Source of the DNA: Pseudodesulfovibrio sp. S3
Lineage (GTDB): Bacteria; Desulfobacterota; Desulfovibrionia; Desulfovibrionales; Desulfovibrionaceae
Direction of reading: 5' to 3'
Assembly (NCBI RefSeq): GCF_004025585.1
Contig: NZ_QTZO01000006.1
Coordinates: 170,617-234,616, forward strand
DNA length: 64,000 nucleotides
Below, in pieces: positions 55,306 through 63,599 of the stretch (position 1 is the first letter of the stretch; every line of letters starts with the position of its first letter). Position numbers and translations under genes: made by a program. The notes beneath the pieces were generated by a model that made no database searches, was not told where the DNA came from, and saw only the letters and a list, made by a program, of their open reading frames with translations.

Positions 55306-55875
55306 CTAGACGGTAAGGTCGTCATTCTCACGCAGTTTGCGGCCCTCTTCCATGATCCAGCTCACGAGAATGATAATGGCGGCCGTTATGATCTTCTCCA
55401 GGTCATTCAGGTCAAGCGAGATTGACAGCAACCGTTCACCTGGTTGGTTGTGCATGGTCAGTACCCAACTCAACAGGAGTTGATAAATGGGCAATGTGAC
55501 AACACTGGCAACCATGGTCCAGCCCGTTCTGGATATATAGCTGACTGAGGATTGCGTGAAGACCTCTCCACGGGCGAAACAACCGAACAGACATATCAGC
55601 CACCAGGTGGCAATCATGCCGATGCCTACCGGGATCATGGTGACGGACAGTCCGAGGATACGGGCCTCCCAGGGGAGTGGAACGGTCAGGGCGAGCTCTC
55701 CGTCGGTCAACAGGTCGTCACCGAGAAACTGGAAGGTCATCCCGGACTGGGCGTCACCCATCAGGATTTCACCGCCGGACAACCAGATGAGGCCCACGAT
55801 CAGTGGACTGGCGATGAGAACGACGACAAGAATGGAACGGATAACTCTCGACAGGCTTTGAATACGATTTTTCAT
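55306..55875 (-). CDS. DUF2975 membrane protein
   Basis: This 189-aa protein has four predicted membrane helices (about 13-33, 75-98, 118-138 and 155-175) and is typical of the DUF2975 family. It is encoded just before a YozG-type HTH protein, the usual neighbour. Its function is not established; a membrane-linked control of the paired regulator is an inference. Confidence 0.82.
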   Translation of the reverse strand: MKNRIQSLSRVIRSILVVVLIASPLIVGLIWLSGGEILMGDAQSGMTFQFLGDDLLTDGELALTVPLPWEARILGLSVTMIPVGIGMIATWWLICLFGCFARGEVFTQSSVSYISRTGWTMVASVVTLPIYQLLLSWVLTMHNQPGERLLSISLDLNDLEKIITAAIIILVSWIMEEGRKLRENDDLTV

Positions 55876-56113
55876 GATTTACCTCCTTGGGTATGCAGCT
55901 TTTTGCAGTAGATATTTATTGTTTGTCAATAATTTTTTATTGGTAAGCGGTGTTTTTGAAGACGTTTACGTCGTGCCAGGGCTGCCGCCTGAACCCGTGA
56001 AGCGGCTTTGGCCCGGAACGGGGAAGGGGAATGATCCCGGATCACCCGGAAATACATGCCGAATCCGAACTTTGTGTTTGAGAAAAAAAGAGGGGCGTTG
56101 TACGCTCCCGTTC

Positions 56114-58534
56114 ATGAGGACAAATAAGGACATTTTTGCGGACGGGACCATTTCGCTCACTCCACAGGAGTTGATCGATTTCGAGCATACCATTAAGGAT
56201 TGCATTGGGGAATTTCTTCCCTTTACCTCATACAGTCTGTTTTTTCCGAGAGAGAAATACGCGGACATTCCCGATCCGGAATTCCGGGCAGAAGACCGCG
56301 AGTTGGTCCTGCCGCTGGTTTTCCAGGGGGAGATGCTCTGCTATTTCATCGCCAAGGGTGTCAGACTCAAGGCGCCGGCCACGGCACCGAAATACATCAT
56401 GGCCCTGGCCAGTTCCGTGCTGGAGAAGCTCGCCCTGTACAAGAGGGCGATCACCGATTCCCTGACCGGCCTCTATTCGCGCAACTTCTTTTTCAGTGAG
56501 TTGGAGCAGGCCATCGAGCAGGTGCAGGGATGTCTGGCCGCCGGGAGTTGTCGTGCCGGTGGCGACCCGCGCGAGCAGGACATGGCCTTTTCCGGTACGT
56601 TCGGAGTCCTTTTCCTTGATCTCGATACCTTTCAGCCTCTCAATGAACGATACGGCTACCTCAAAGGCGACGACATCCTCGGTGAGGTGGGGCGGCTGCT
56701 GAGCATGGTCTGTCCCAAGTATACCACTGTTTCCCGCTTCGCCAACGACAAGTTCGCCATCCTGGTACCGGATGCCAAGCCTCGGGCGTGTTTCCAGCTC
56801 TCCGAGGTCATCCGTTCGGGCGTCAGCAAGCTTTCCTTTGTGGACGAGATCACCAACGACACCATCACCATTACCGGCAGCCTCGGCTATGTCTGTTATC
56901 CTCAGGGGTTGGAAGGCGCCCAGTTCCGTCGCATGCCCTCGGAACAGGCGCGCATGATCGTGCGCAAGGCGCGCAAGGGCGTTGAAGTGGCCAAGGATCA
57001 GGGCCGCAACCGGGTGTTCGGTTATGCGGATATTTTGTCCAAGGGCGGGCGTGTGCTTGAAATTCTGCCCATGAACCGGATGGTCGTCTCCCTGGGCGAA
57101 GCCTCGGGAGCCAAGGTCGGCCAGCGGTTCCTGGTGCGTGCGCCCAAGTCCGGCGAGACCCCTGCATCCCCGGTGGCGGACGAAAGGTTTGCCGGTCAAC
57201 ACGCCATGTTCAAGGGAGAGGTGGTGCTGGTGGAGGTCCAGGACGACATTTCCTATGCCGAGGCACTGCATTTGGGCGACGCGGCTTGGGGCGTGTCTTC
57301 GGGTGACAGGCTCAGTCTCATCAAGGGAGAGGAAAGCCTCTTTTCGGAAGCACCGGAGGTACGGGACGATTCCATGCCGAGCACAGACGGCACTACGACG
57401 CTCTACCGATACAGCGAATTCGTGTCCTGGTTTTCCAAGGCAAGACTCAAGCCGGAATCCTTCGGCATGTCCCTTGTCCGCATCCTGGATCAGCCCGGCG
57501 AAGAGCTTGAAGGCTACCAGGAGAGCATGGATCAGATGGTCCGGAATGTGACCCGATTGGCGCGCGGCGTGTTCGGAGACGCGGTCACAGGAGGCCGTTT
57601 CGGACTCAACGGCATGATTTTCTTCACCGAAGGAATCGACCGCGAACAGCTCATGGAGCGCACCCTTGAGATGGAAAGGGTCGCTGCCGACACCCTGGGC
57701 ATCACACTGTCCATCGGTTCCTCACGCTACCCGTTCCTCAATTTCGATCGGGCCGACATGCTTGAAAACACTCGCAAGGCGCTGGAACACGCCCTGCTGC
57801 TGCCCGTACCGCGTGTGGCCGTGTTCGATTCCATCTCGCTGAATCTGTCCGCCGACCGTCGTTACATGGACGGTGACATCTACGGGGCCATCGAGGAGTT
57901 CAAGCTGGCCCTGCTCGACGACGAAAACAATCTTCTGGCCCGAAATTCCCTGGGCATATGCTATGCTCAGCTCGGCCGGTTCGAAGAGTCCCGGCACGAG
58001 TTCCAGAGTGTGGTCGACCTGGACAAGAAGGACGTGCTCGCCCTCTACAACCTGGGGTGGGCCAACCATCGCCTGGGTGATCTCAAGAGCGCGGAAAAGG
58101 CCTACCGCCAATGCCTCAAGGCCGAACCGGGCCACGTCTATTCCCTCATGCGCCTCGGCTCCATCGAGGAGAAGGCCAACCATCTCAAAAAGGCGACCAA
58201 CTTGTACAAAAAGGCTGCGGATCAGCCCGGCGGAGAACGCATGGTCCTCCGCCCCCTGGCCCGCGTTGCCTACAAGCAGGGCGATATCGAGGCCACCCGC
58301 GAGTACCTGCATCTCGCCCTGAACGCCGACCACAACGATCACCAGGCCATGCACATGCTGGCCAAGCTGTATCTCGATCAGGGCGAAGATCCGCAGATCG
58401 CCGAAGTTCTGGCTCGGCAATCCTCCGCGCTTTCGCCCGGCATCGACGCCTACTGGGATACGTTGGTTGAAGCCCTGGAAGCCCAGGGCAAGGCAGATGA
58501 GGCCGCCAAGGTCGCGGCACGGGCAGCCGGGTAA
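56114..58534 (+). CDS. degenerate double-GGDEF protein with TPR repeats
   Basis: This is an 806-aa soluble protein. The first diguanylate-cyclase-like domain starts at about residue 115 with canonical DSLTGLYSRNFF and DLDTFQPLNERYGYLKGDD. Its signature loop, however, is RFANDKFAIL (about 208) instead of GGDEF. A beta-rich linker (about 315-410) precedes a second, more divergent cyclase-like fold with GRFGLNGMIFF at about 493. TPR helices run from about 585 to the end. The catalytic motifs are lost twice, so an enzymatic role is unlikely; it may bind c-di-GMP or protein partners. The start at 56114 lacks a strong ribosome-binding site. Confidence 0.8.
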   Translation: MRTNKDIFADGTISLTPQELIDFEHTIKDCIGEFLPFTSYSLFFPREKYADIPDPEFRAEDRELVLPLVFQGEMLCYFIAKGVRLKAPATAPKYIMALASSVLEKLALYKRAITDSLTGLYSRNFFFSELEQAIEQVQGCLAAGSCRAGGDPREQDMAFSGTFGVLFLDLDTFQPLNERYGYLKGDDILGEVGRLLSMVCPKYTTVSRFANDKFAILVPDAKPRACFQLSEVIRSGVSKLSFVDEITNDTITITGSLGYVCYPQGLEGAQFRRMPSEQARMIVRKARKGVEVAKDQGRNRVFGYADILSKGGRVLEILPMNRMVVSLGEASGAKVGQRFLVRAPKSGETPASPVADERFAGQHAMFKGEVVLVEVQDDISYAEALHLGDAAWGVSSGDRLSLIKGEESLFSEAPEVRDDSMPSTDGTTTLYRYSEFVSWFSKARLKPESFGMSLVRILDQPGEELEGYQESMDQMVRNVTRLARGVFGDAVTGGRFGLNGMIFFTEGIDREQLMERTLEMERVAADTLGITLSIGSSRYPFLNFDRADMLENTRKALEHALLLPVPRVAVFDSISLNLSADRRYMDGDIYGAIEEFKLALLDDENNLLARNSLGICYAQLGRFEESRHEFQSVVDLDKKDVLALYNLGWANHRLGDLKSAEKAYRQCLKAEPGHVYSLMRLGSIEEKANHLKKATNLYKKAADQPGGERMVLRPLARVAYKQGDIEATREYLHLALNADHNDHQAMHMLAKLYLDQGEDPQIAEVLARQSSALSPGIDAYWDTLVEALEAQGKADEAAKVAARAAG

Positions 58535-58595
58535 GTTGCGTTGTGCCTCCGACGCCGGGGAAAGGGGGGCAGCTTGAGGCGGGATAATCCGTCCG

Positions 58596-59087
58596 TTATT
58601 TCTTCAGCTTGTCCAGCTCGTTCTGCAAGGACGTGATTTTCTGATTGGCCTCCCGGAGACGGATGGCTAAAACCTCTGCGAATACCCTGTACATGACCGC
58701 CTGGACGAAGATCTTGCTGGTCTCGCCAAGGGAGCCGATGGCGGTGTCGTCCAGGCTGATCACCAGCGACGCCCGGTCTGCCTTGATGGTTGCCGAGCGG
58801 GGGCTGCCGTCGATGATGCCCATCTCTCCGAATACGTCGCCCAGCCGTTGCAACTGGCCGACCTGCTTGTCTGCTACCAGGATCGAGAGTTTTCCGAAGA
58901 TGAGAAAGAATACCCGGTTGTCGCAGTCGCCTTGGTTGATGAGGGTTTCGCCCGCTTCGTATCGGCAGACGGACGCGGCTTTCATGACAGCGCGGATGTG
59001 ACTTTCGGGAAGATTGTCGAATGCGGGAACGTTTTTCAACCGCTCCAGGATATCTTTGTCGCTAAGGTCAAAAGGTATTTCTCGCAT
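58596..59087 (-). CDS. cyclic-nucleotide-binding (CAP_ED) domain protein
   Basis: This 163-aa single cNMP-binding beta-roll (FGKLSILVADKQVGQL, GDVFGEMGIIDGSPRSATIKA) is followed by a C-terminal helix (LREANQKITSLQNELDKLKK, a likely coiled coil). It lacks the HTH of Crp/Fnr regulators, so it probably acts by protein contact. The Arg of the PRSAT loop is present, so nucleotide binding is possible. It is downstream of the Ste24 protease gene. Confidence 0.87.
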   Translation of the reverse strand: MREIPFDLSDKDILERLKNVPAFDNLPESHIRAVMKAASVCRYEAGETLINQGDCDNRVFFLIFGKLSILVADKQVGQLQRLGDVFGEMGIIDGSPRSATIKADRASLVISLDDTAIGSLGETSKIFVQAVMYRVFAEVLAIRLREANQKITSLQNELDKLKK

Positions 59088-59156
59088 GGCATCTCACTGT
59101 GTTCAGGTTTTCAGCCCTTACAGAATATTGCCACAGTGATGGGGGAAAATCGATAC

Positions 59157-60386
59157 CTATTTTTGCAGTGCTCGGACTCTTTCCAGGACCGGGGGGTGGC
59201 CGTATTCCAGCCAGACGGTCAGGGGATGCGGGGTCAGGTTGGACAGGTTGCTGGCCGAGAGTTTCTTCAGGGCGGAGATCATGGTGTCCGCCCGGTCCGT
59301 GGTGTCCGCGGCAAAGGCATCCGCCTCGAATTCGTGCTTGCGTGATATCTTGTTGGAAATGACCGACAGGACCATGGAAAGCGGGGTGTAGAGCAGGGCG
59401 AAGAAGACCAGGCCCGCATACACGGACATGTGCTCCATGCCGAAGGCCGCGAACAATTCCTCGGAGTTCAGGAACAGTGACATGAGATAGAATACGGCGC
59501 CGGTCTTGAGTATGCCGGTGAACAGCCGCTTCTTGATATGCCACAGCTTGGCGTGTCCGACCTCGTGGGCCAGCACGGCCACGATTTCTTCGGTTGTCAT
59601 TTCCCGTATGAGCGTGTCGAACAGGGCGATGCGCCGCCGTTTGCCCATCCCCGTGAAAAAGGCGTTGCCCTTGGTGGACCGTTTGGAACCGTCCATGACG
59701 AAGATGCCGGAAAGTTCGAATCCGATCTTGCGGGCGTAGGCTTCCAGGGCCGTGCGCAGTTCACCTTCTTCCAATGGTGAGAAGGTGTTGAACAGCGGCA
59801 GAATCCAGGTGGGAGCCACATAGGTCAGGCACAGGGATACGGCTACGGCAAATCCCCAGCACAGGAGCCAGGCATAGGGTCCGGCCTTGTCCAGGAAGAA
59901 CAGGATTCCGGCCACCAGCGCGCCGCCGATGAGTGCGGTCAGGACAAGGCCCTTGAGCCGGTCCAGAACAAACGTGGTGAAGGTGGTGGTGTTGAACCCG
60001 AAGCGTTTTTCCAGAACAAAGGTGTGGTAGCTTTCGAAAGGCAGCCCCAGTAATCCGCTGATAGTCCCGATGGCGCCGATATAGATCAGGCCGCTTGCCA
60101 GCGGGCTCAACTCCAGGGAGCGGACCAGGGTGTCGAGCAGGTTGAAGCCGCCCGCCAGGATGACCAGGAGGGTGATGCCGGTATTGAAGGTGTCGGCAAC
60201 CGAGGTAAATTTCATGGATTCCCTGGTATACTCCTGGGAGCGGGCGTATCTCGCGGTATCGAAAACATCCTCAAGATCCCGAGGTGGTTCCGGCTGCATG
60301 GAGCGGGCGTTCAGGAATGCCGACAGTGCGCCGAGCAGCCAGGACGCGAGAAGGGAACCGATGACAACGACAAGATAGGTGTTCAA
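59157..60386 (-). CDS. Ste24-type M48 membrane metalloprotease
   Basis: This polytopic zinc protease of 409 aa belongs to the CAAX prenyl protease 1 family. The zinc motif HEVGH is at 274-278 with the third ligand Glu in EFEADAFAAD. About seven membrane helices line the chamber. The start TTG at 60386 has GGGAG six bases upstream; the frame stays open further but without a better start. Bacteria lack CAAX substrates, so it probably degrades membrane or misfolded proteins. It lies 69 bp upstream of the CAP_ED gene on the same strand. Confidence 0.9.
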   Translation of the reverse strand: MNTYLVVVIGSLLASWLLGALSAFLNARSMQPEPPRDLEDVFDTARYARSQEYTRESMKFTSVADTFNTGITLLVILAGGFNLLDTLVRSLELSPLASGLIYIGAIGTISGLLGLPFESYHTFVLEKRFGFNTTTFTTFVLDRLKGLVLTALIGGALVAGILFFLDKAGPYAWLLCWGFAVAVSLCLTYVAPTWILPLFNTFSPLEEGELRTALEAYARKIGFELSGIFVMDGSKRSTKGNAFFTGMGKRRRIALFDTLIREMTTEEIVAVLAHEVGHAKLWHIKKRLFTGILKTGAVFYLMSLFLNSEELFAAFGMEHMSVYAGLVFFALLYTPLSMVLSVISNKISRKHEFEADAFAADTTDRADTMISALKKLSASNLSNLTPHPLTVWLEYGHPPVLERVRALQK

Positions 60387-60587
60387 AAGAGACTCCCGGA
60401 TGGATGACAGGGCAGGACCGCAATGGATGGGTACGCTATCGGGTGGGGCCGTGCGCGTCAACCGGGGACGCCGGAATGTTGCTAGCTATTCGGAAAAGCG
60501 GGACAATCGTCCTCATACTTGCTAAAAATGAATGACTGTAGTAATTTGTCATGGACTTTTGGTATTTATTCAGATTCGGGAATCACT

Positions 60588-61451
60588 ATGTCAGCTAAGT
60601 TCAGATCCGCCAAGGACATCCGCGAAGATATCGCCCGCGCCCGCGCATACGCTAAAAAAAGCGATTATCTGCGGACGTTGAGTTGTTTGGCGAGCGCTAT
60701 CAAGGGGATGGTTTCCAGCCAGGTGTTCGGGGTGGAAAAGTTCGAGATTCAGGCCCACCTGGATGAGGCTCTGCGCGATCTCAACAAGATGAAGATGATC
60801 CGTAAGCTCTTCCCCGAAGGGCTCAAATACCAGAAGGGCAAGGAAAAGGCGTTTTATCAGACCCTCATGCGGCTGCACAAGAAGCTGGGCGAGGCAATGG
60901 AAAAGGCGCGGATAACCAAACTCCGCAAGCGGCTGGCCGTTCTGGACGACAATCTGATCAAGGCAGCCCAGCTGGTCAAGGCGGGCAACCAGCTTGAGGC
61001 CCGCAAGCTCTACAGCAAGATTGCCGAATATTTCCAGGATGTCGAGGGCATCAACTCCGACATCGGCAACCGGCTCGCCTCTTTCGGCATGTTCCCGGAA
61101 GCCGTTCCGTATCTGCAAAAAGCGCTGGAAATCCAGAATACCGACAGCCGAGCTCACAGTGCCCTGATCTTGAGTTACGAGGGCATGAAAGAAACCGGCC
61201 GCGCCATGGCCGCCATCAAGGACGCCATGCGCTGGCTTGGACCCAACGAGAGCCTGTACCTGCGGATGGCCAAGCTGCATCTCACGAAACGGGAATGGGG
61301 CGAGGTCTTCAACAACGCCAAGGCCGCCTATGACCGCAATCCCCTCAATGCCGAAGCCGCCAAGCTCATGAAACAGGCGGAACCCAAGATATTCAGTGCC
61401 GCCAAGGGCAAAAATGCTGCCCCCAAGAAGATCCACGACCTCAGCTTCTAG
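60588..61451 (+). CDS. TPR-repeat protein of unknown role
   Basis: This is a 287-aa soluble helical protein with a basic N-terminal half (RSAKDIREDIARARAYAKK, KYQKGKEKAFYQTLM) and TPR-like repeats from about residue 140. There is no signal peptide. The start at 60588 has a weak GGGA upstream. I do not recognise a specific family. It is divergent from the Ste24 gene. Confidence 0.75.
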   Translation: MSAKFRSAKDIREDIARARAYAKKSDYLRTLSCLASAIKGMVSSQVFGVEKFEIQAHLDEALRDLNKMKMIRKLFPEGLKYQKGKEKAFYQTLMRLHKKLGEAMEKARITKLRKRLAVLDDNLIKAAQLVKAGNQLEARKLYSKIAEYFQDVEGINSDIGNRLASFGMFPEAVPYLQKALEIQNTDSRAHSALILSYEGMKETGRAMAAIKDAMRWLGPNESLYLRMAKLHLTKREWGEVFNNAKAAYDRNPLNAEAAKLMKQAEPKIFSAAKGKNAAPKKIHDLSF

Positions 61452-61512
61452 GCAGGCCAGCGGTCTACCCGTGTCAGGCCTTGGATCGATCAGCCATTAT
61501 ACCGCAGGCAGT

Positions 61513-61541
61513 GCGGGGGAGCTTTTCCCGGAAGCCCCCCA
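61513..61541. other. GC hairpin between convergent genes
   Basis: GGGGG-A-GCTT and AAGC-CCCCC form a hairpin with one bulge. It lies between the TPR gene and the convergent NHL gene and could slow both transcripts; there is no U-run. Confidence 0.35.
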
Positions 61542-61565
61542 TGTGCGCGGGGTCGCCCCCTGGCG

Positions 61566-62027
61566 TCAATCGAGATCAGAACGTGCGATTCTGATGATCG
61601 AACCGTTGCCCATGGCGATGAACAGGTTGCCGTCCCGGTCCAGGCTCAGGCCTGTCACCGGGCTGCCGCAGGCGTGAACCCGGCTGACGGTTCCGTCCGG
61701 CAGGATAGCATGGATGGCCCCGGACTCCGTTCCCACGAACACAGTGCGCAGCCGATTCACGGCCAGCACTGTGGGCGTTCCTTCAATCCTGGCGTATTCC
61801 ATCGGCGTGCCGCCCGGCGGCACAATCAACACCTGACCGCAGCATTTTCCCACCATGTAGGCATTGCCCCGGTTGTCCATGACCAGACCTGTTGCATCAG
61901 GCAGGCCGGAGATGACCACGCTCGACTCCCCGCCCTGCTCGGCAAAGGATGTTGCCGGTCCGGCCGACAACGTCGTCAGGGTGATGAAGGCCAATAAACA
62001 CAAGCGACAAGAAAGTGTACCCTGCAT
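61566..62027 (-). CDS. exported NHL/beta-propeller-like protein
   Basis: This 153-aa protein has a signal peptide (MQGTLSCRLCLLAF...SFA). It carries about three NHL/SMP-30-like strands (GLVMDNRGNAYMVG, LAVNRLRTVFVGTES, GLSLDRDGNLFIAMG). It is short for a complete propeller (usually six blades), so it may oligomerise or be a remnant. It is divergent from a LysR regulator across 97 bp with a palindrome, so it is a plausible target of that regulator. Confidence 0.72.
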   Translation of the reverse strand: MQGTLSCRLCLLAFITLTTLSAGPATSFAEQGGESSVVISGLPDATGLVMDNRGNAYMVGKCCGQVLIVPPGGTPMEYARIEGTPTVLAVNRLRTVFVGTESGAIHAILPDGTVSRVHACGSPVTGLSLDRDGNLFIAMGNGSIIRIARSDLD

Positions 62028-62081
62028 ATCAATGTCTCCTTGTTTATGCAGACAGGGTAGAAACGGTTCATTGATATGTCC

Positions 62082-62113
62082 AATACATATTTACACGCGA
62101 ATCAATATGTATT
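62082..62113. promoter_or_regulatory. candidate LysR operator
   Basis: A perfect 9-bp inverted repeat AATACATAT (62082-62090) and ATATGTATT (62105-62113), spaced by 14 bp, lies in the divergent promoter region 12 bp before the LysR gene. It contains T-N11-A type spacing expected for LysR-family sites. Confidence 0.6.
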
Positions 62114-62124
62114 AACTCTGGATC

Positions 62125-63060
62125 ATGGAACTCAGACAACTCAGATATTTCATTGCCGTGGCAGAGGAACTCCATTTCGGTCGGGCGGCCGAACGGTGCC
62201 ATATTGCCCAGCCCCCGCTGTCGCAACAGATAAAGCGCCTTGAGGAGGAGCTTGGGGTCACGCTTTTCGAGCGGACCAGCCGCAAGGTGTCGCTCACCGA
62301 CGAAGGGCAGATGTTCCTGCAAGTGGCCCGTGACACCCTGTGCACCCTGGAAAGCGGTGTGGAAAAAATGCACATGATGGCTGAAGGACTCATCGGCAAA
62401 CTGCGCATCGGGTTCCTCAGTTCCGGCCTGCATACCGATTTTCTCAAAGGAGTTACCGCCTTTCGAAAGCGGTATCCCGGTATCCAGCTCGATATCCGCG
62501 AAATGCAGTCCTCGGACCAAAACCTTGCCCTGCGCGCAGGTGAACTCGACGTGGGCTTGTCCCATTATTGCTACGCTGACCACTACCATCTCGATTCGCG
62601 AACCTTTCTGGCCGATCGGTATTTTCTGGCCGTGCACGAAGATCATCCCCTGGCACAGAAAGGCCATGCCGAGTTCGCGGATATCGACAAGGAACCGTTC
62701 ATCATGTTCTCCCGCCAGCACTATCCCGATGCCTACGATCGGGCCATCGGACGCTACCACAAGTTCGGCGTCCAGCCCCGCATCGTCCAGGAAGCCAAGA
62801 CGCATCAGACCAAGCTTTCCCTCATAGCCGCCGGAATGGGCATCGGCTTCGTGCCCGATCGCATGCGGGCCGTCCTGCCCGATACCGTCCGAATGCTGCC
62901 CTTCGACTTCCAAGGCGAGGTGCACCGCACCCCCCTCAAGATCGTCTGGCGAAAGGGCGAACAGTCGCCGGCACTCAAATGCTTTCTCGAAGTCCTTGCC
63001 GATTATTGCCGGGACGAGGATTCCGAACCACAGCACCAGTCCAGTAAAATCGCAAAGTAG
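62125..63060 (+). CDS. LysR-family transcriptional regulator
   Basis: This 311-aa regulator has an N-terminal winged HTH (MELRQLRYFIAVAEELHFGR, PPLSQQIKRLEEELGVTLFER) and a periplasmic-binding-protein-like effector domain (about 90-295). The closest look is to the CatM/BenM/AlsR type. It is divergent from the NHL-like gene and probably controls it and itself through the shared palindrome. The effector is unknown. Confidence 0.93.
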   Translation: MELRQLRYFIAVAEELHFGRAAERCHIAQPPLSQQIKRLEEELGVTLFERTSRKVSLTDEGQMFLQVARDTLCTLESGVEKMHMMAEGLIGKLRIGFLSSGLHTDFLKGVTAFRKRYPGIQLDIREMQSSDQNLALRAGELDVGLSHYCYADHYHLDSRTFLADRYFLAVHEDHPLAQKGHAEFADIDKEPFIMFSRQHYPDAYDRAIGRYHKFGVQPRIVQEAKTHQTKLSLIAAGMGIGFVPDRMRAVLPDTVRMLPFDFQGEVHRTPLKIVWRKGEQSPALKCFLEVLADYCRDEDSEPQHQSSKIAK

Positions 63061-63095
63061 AAGGCTTCGGCCGACATCCCGGAATGGGCCACAGG

Positions 63096-63130
63096 AAAAG
63101 GGTTTCAGGCAAAAGCCTGAAACCCTTTTT
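63096..63130. terminator. bidirectional terminator after the LysR gene
   Basis: A perfect 15-bp stem (AAAAGGGTTTCAGGC and its complement, loop AAAA) is T-rich on both ends, between convergent genes. Confidence 0.93.
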
Positions 63131-63155
63131 ACACGTGTGCTGTGCGGCGTCGAAT

Positions 63156-63599
63156 CTAATTGGTCGGGACTTCGTTCTCCACGACGCGGTACTTCACCTT
63201 CAGGTCGTCGCATATGCGTTCAACAGCGACAAGCCCCCTGTTTCGTTGCTCTGCCTCATCGCCGGGGCTGACGCCGACCATGATCAACTGGGTGGTGTTG
63301 TCGTCGATTTCCACCAGCGTCATCTCGAACCACCAGGTCTCGTCCAGGGATTCGGCCCGCATGAAGTAGTGTGTTTCATTCAGCTCCTTCACCGTAAACC
63401 TTTTCCCGTCGCCTTCCTGGGCTATCTTCAGTGTCGAGGCGAAAATGTCTTTTGCACTTCTGGGAATCTCCGCTGTCACCGTGACATCGTCGCCGTCGGT
63501 GTTGGAGATGAGATAGACTACCAGCATCGCCGGACAGCCATAAATAACAGGAAGTGCCAGGAGCATCAGGCTGGCAATGATGGTTTTCATCTTGTTCAT
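63156..63599 (-). CDS. small predicted lipoprotein of unknown function
   Basis: This 147-aa protein has a start at 63599 (AAGGAG upstream), a hydrophobic signal and a lipobox-like VIYGC with Cys22. The mature part (TVTAEIPRSAKDIFASTLKI, QLIMVGVSP) is alpha/beta and resembles DUF3568-type lipoproteins, but I am not sure of the family. It is a single gene convergent with the LysR regulator. Confidence 0.7.
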   Translation of the reverse strand: MNKMKTIIASLMLLALPVIYGCPAMLVVYLISNTDGDDVTVTAEIPRSAKDIFASTLKIAQEGDGKRFTVKELNETHYFMRAESLDETWWFEMTLVEIDDNTTQLIMVGVSPGDEAEQRNRGLVAVERICDDLKVKYRVVENEVPTN

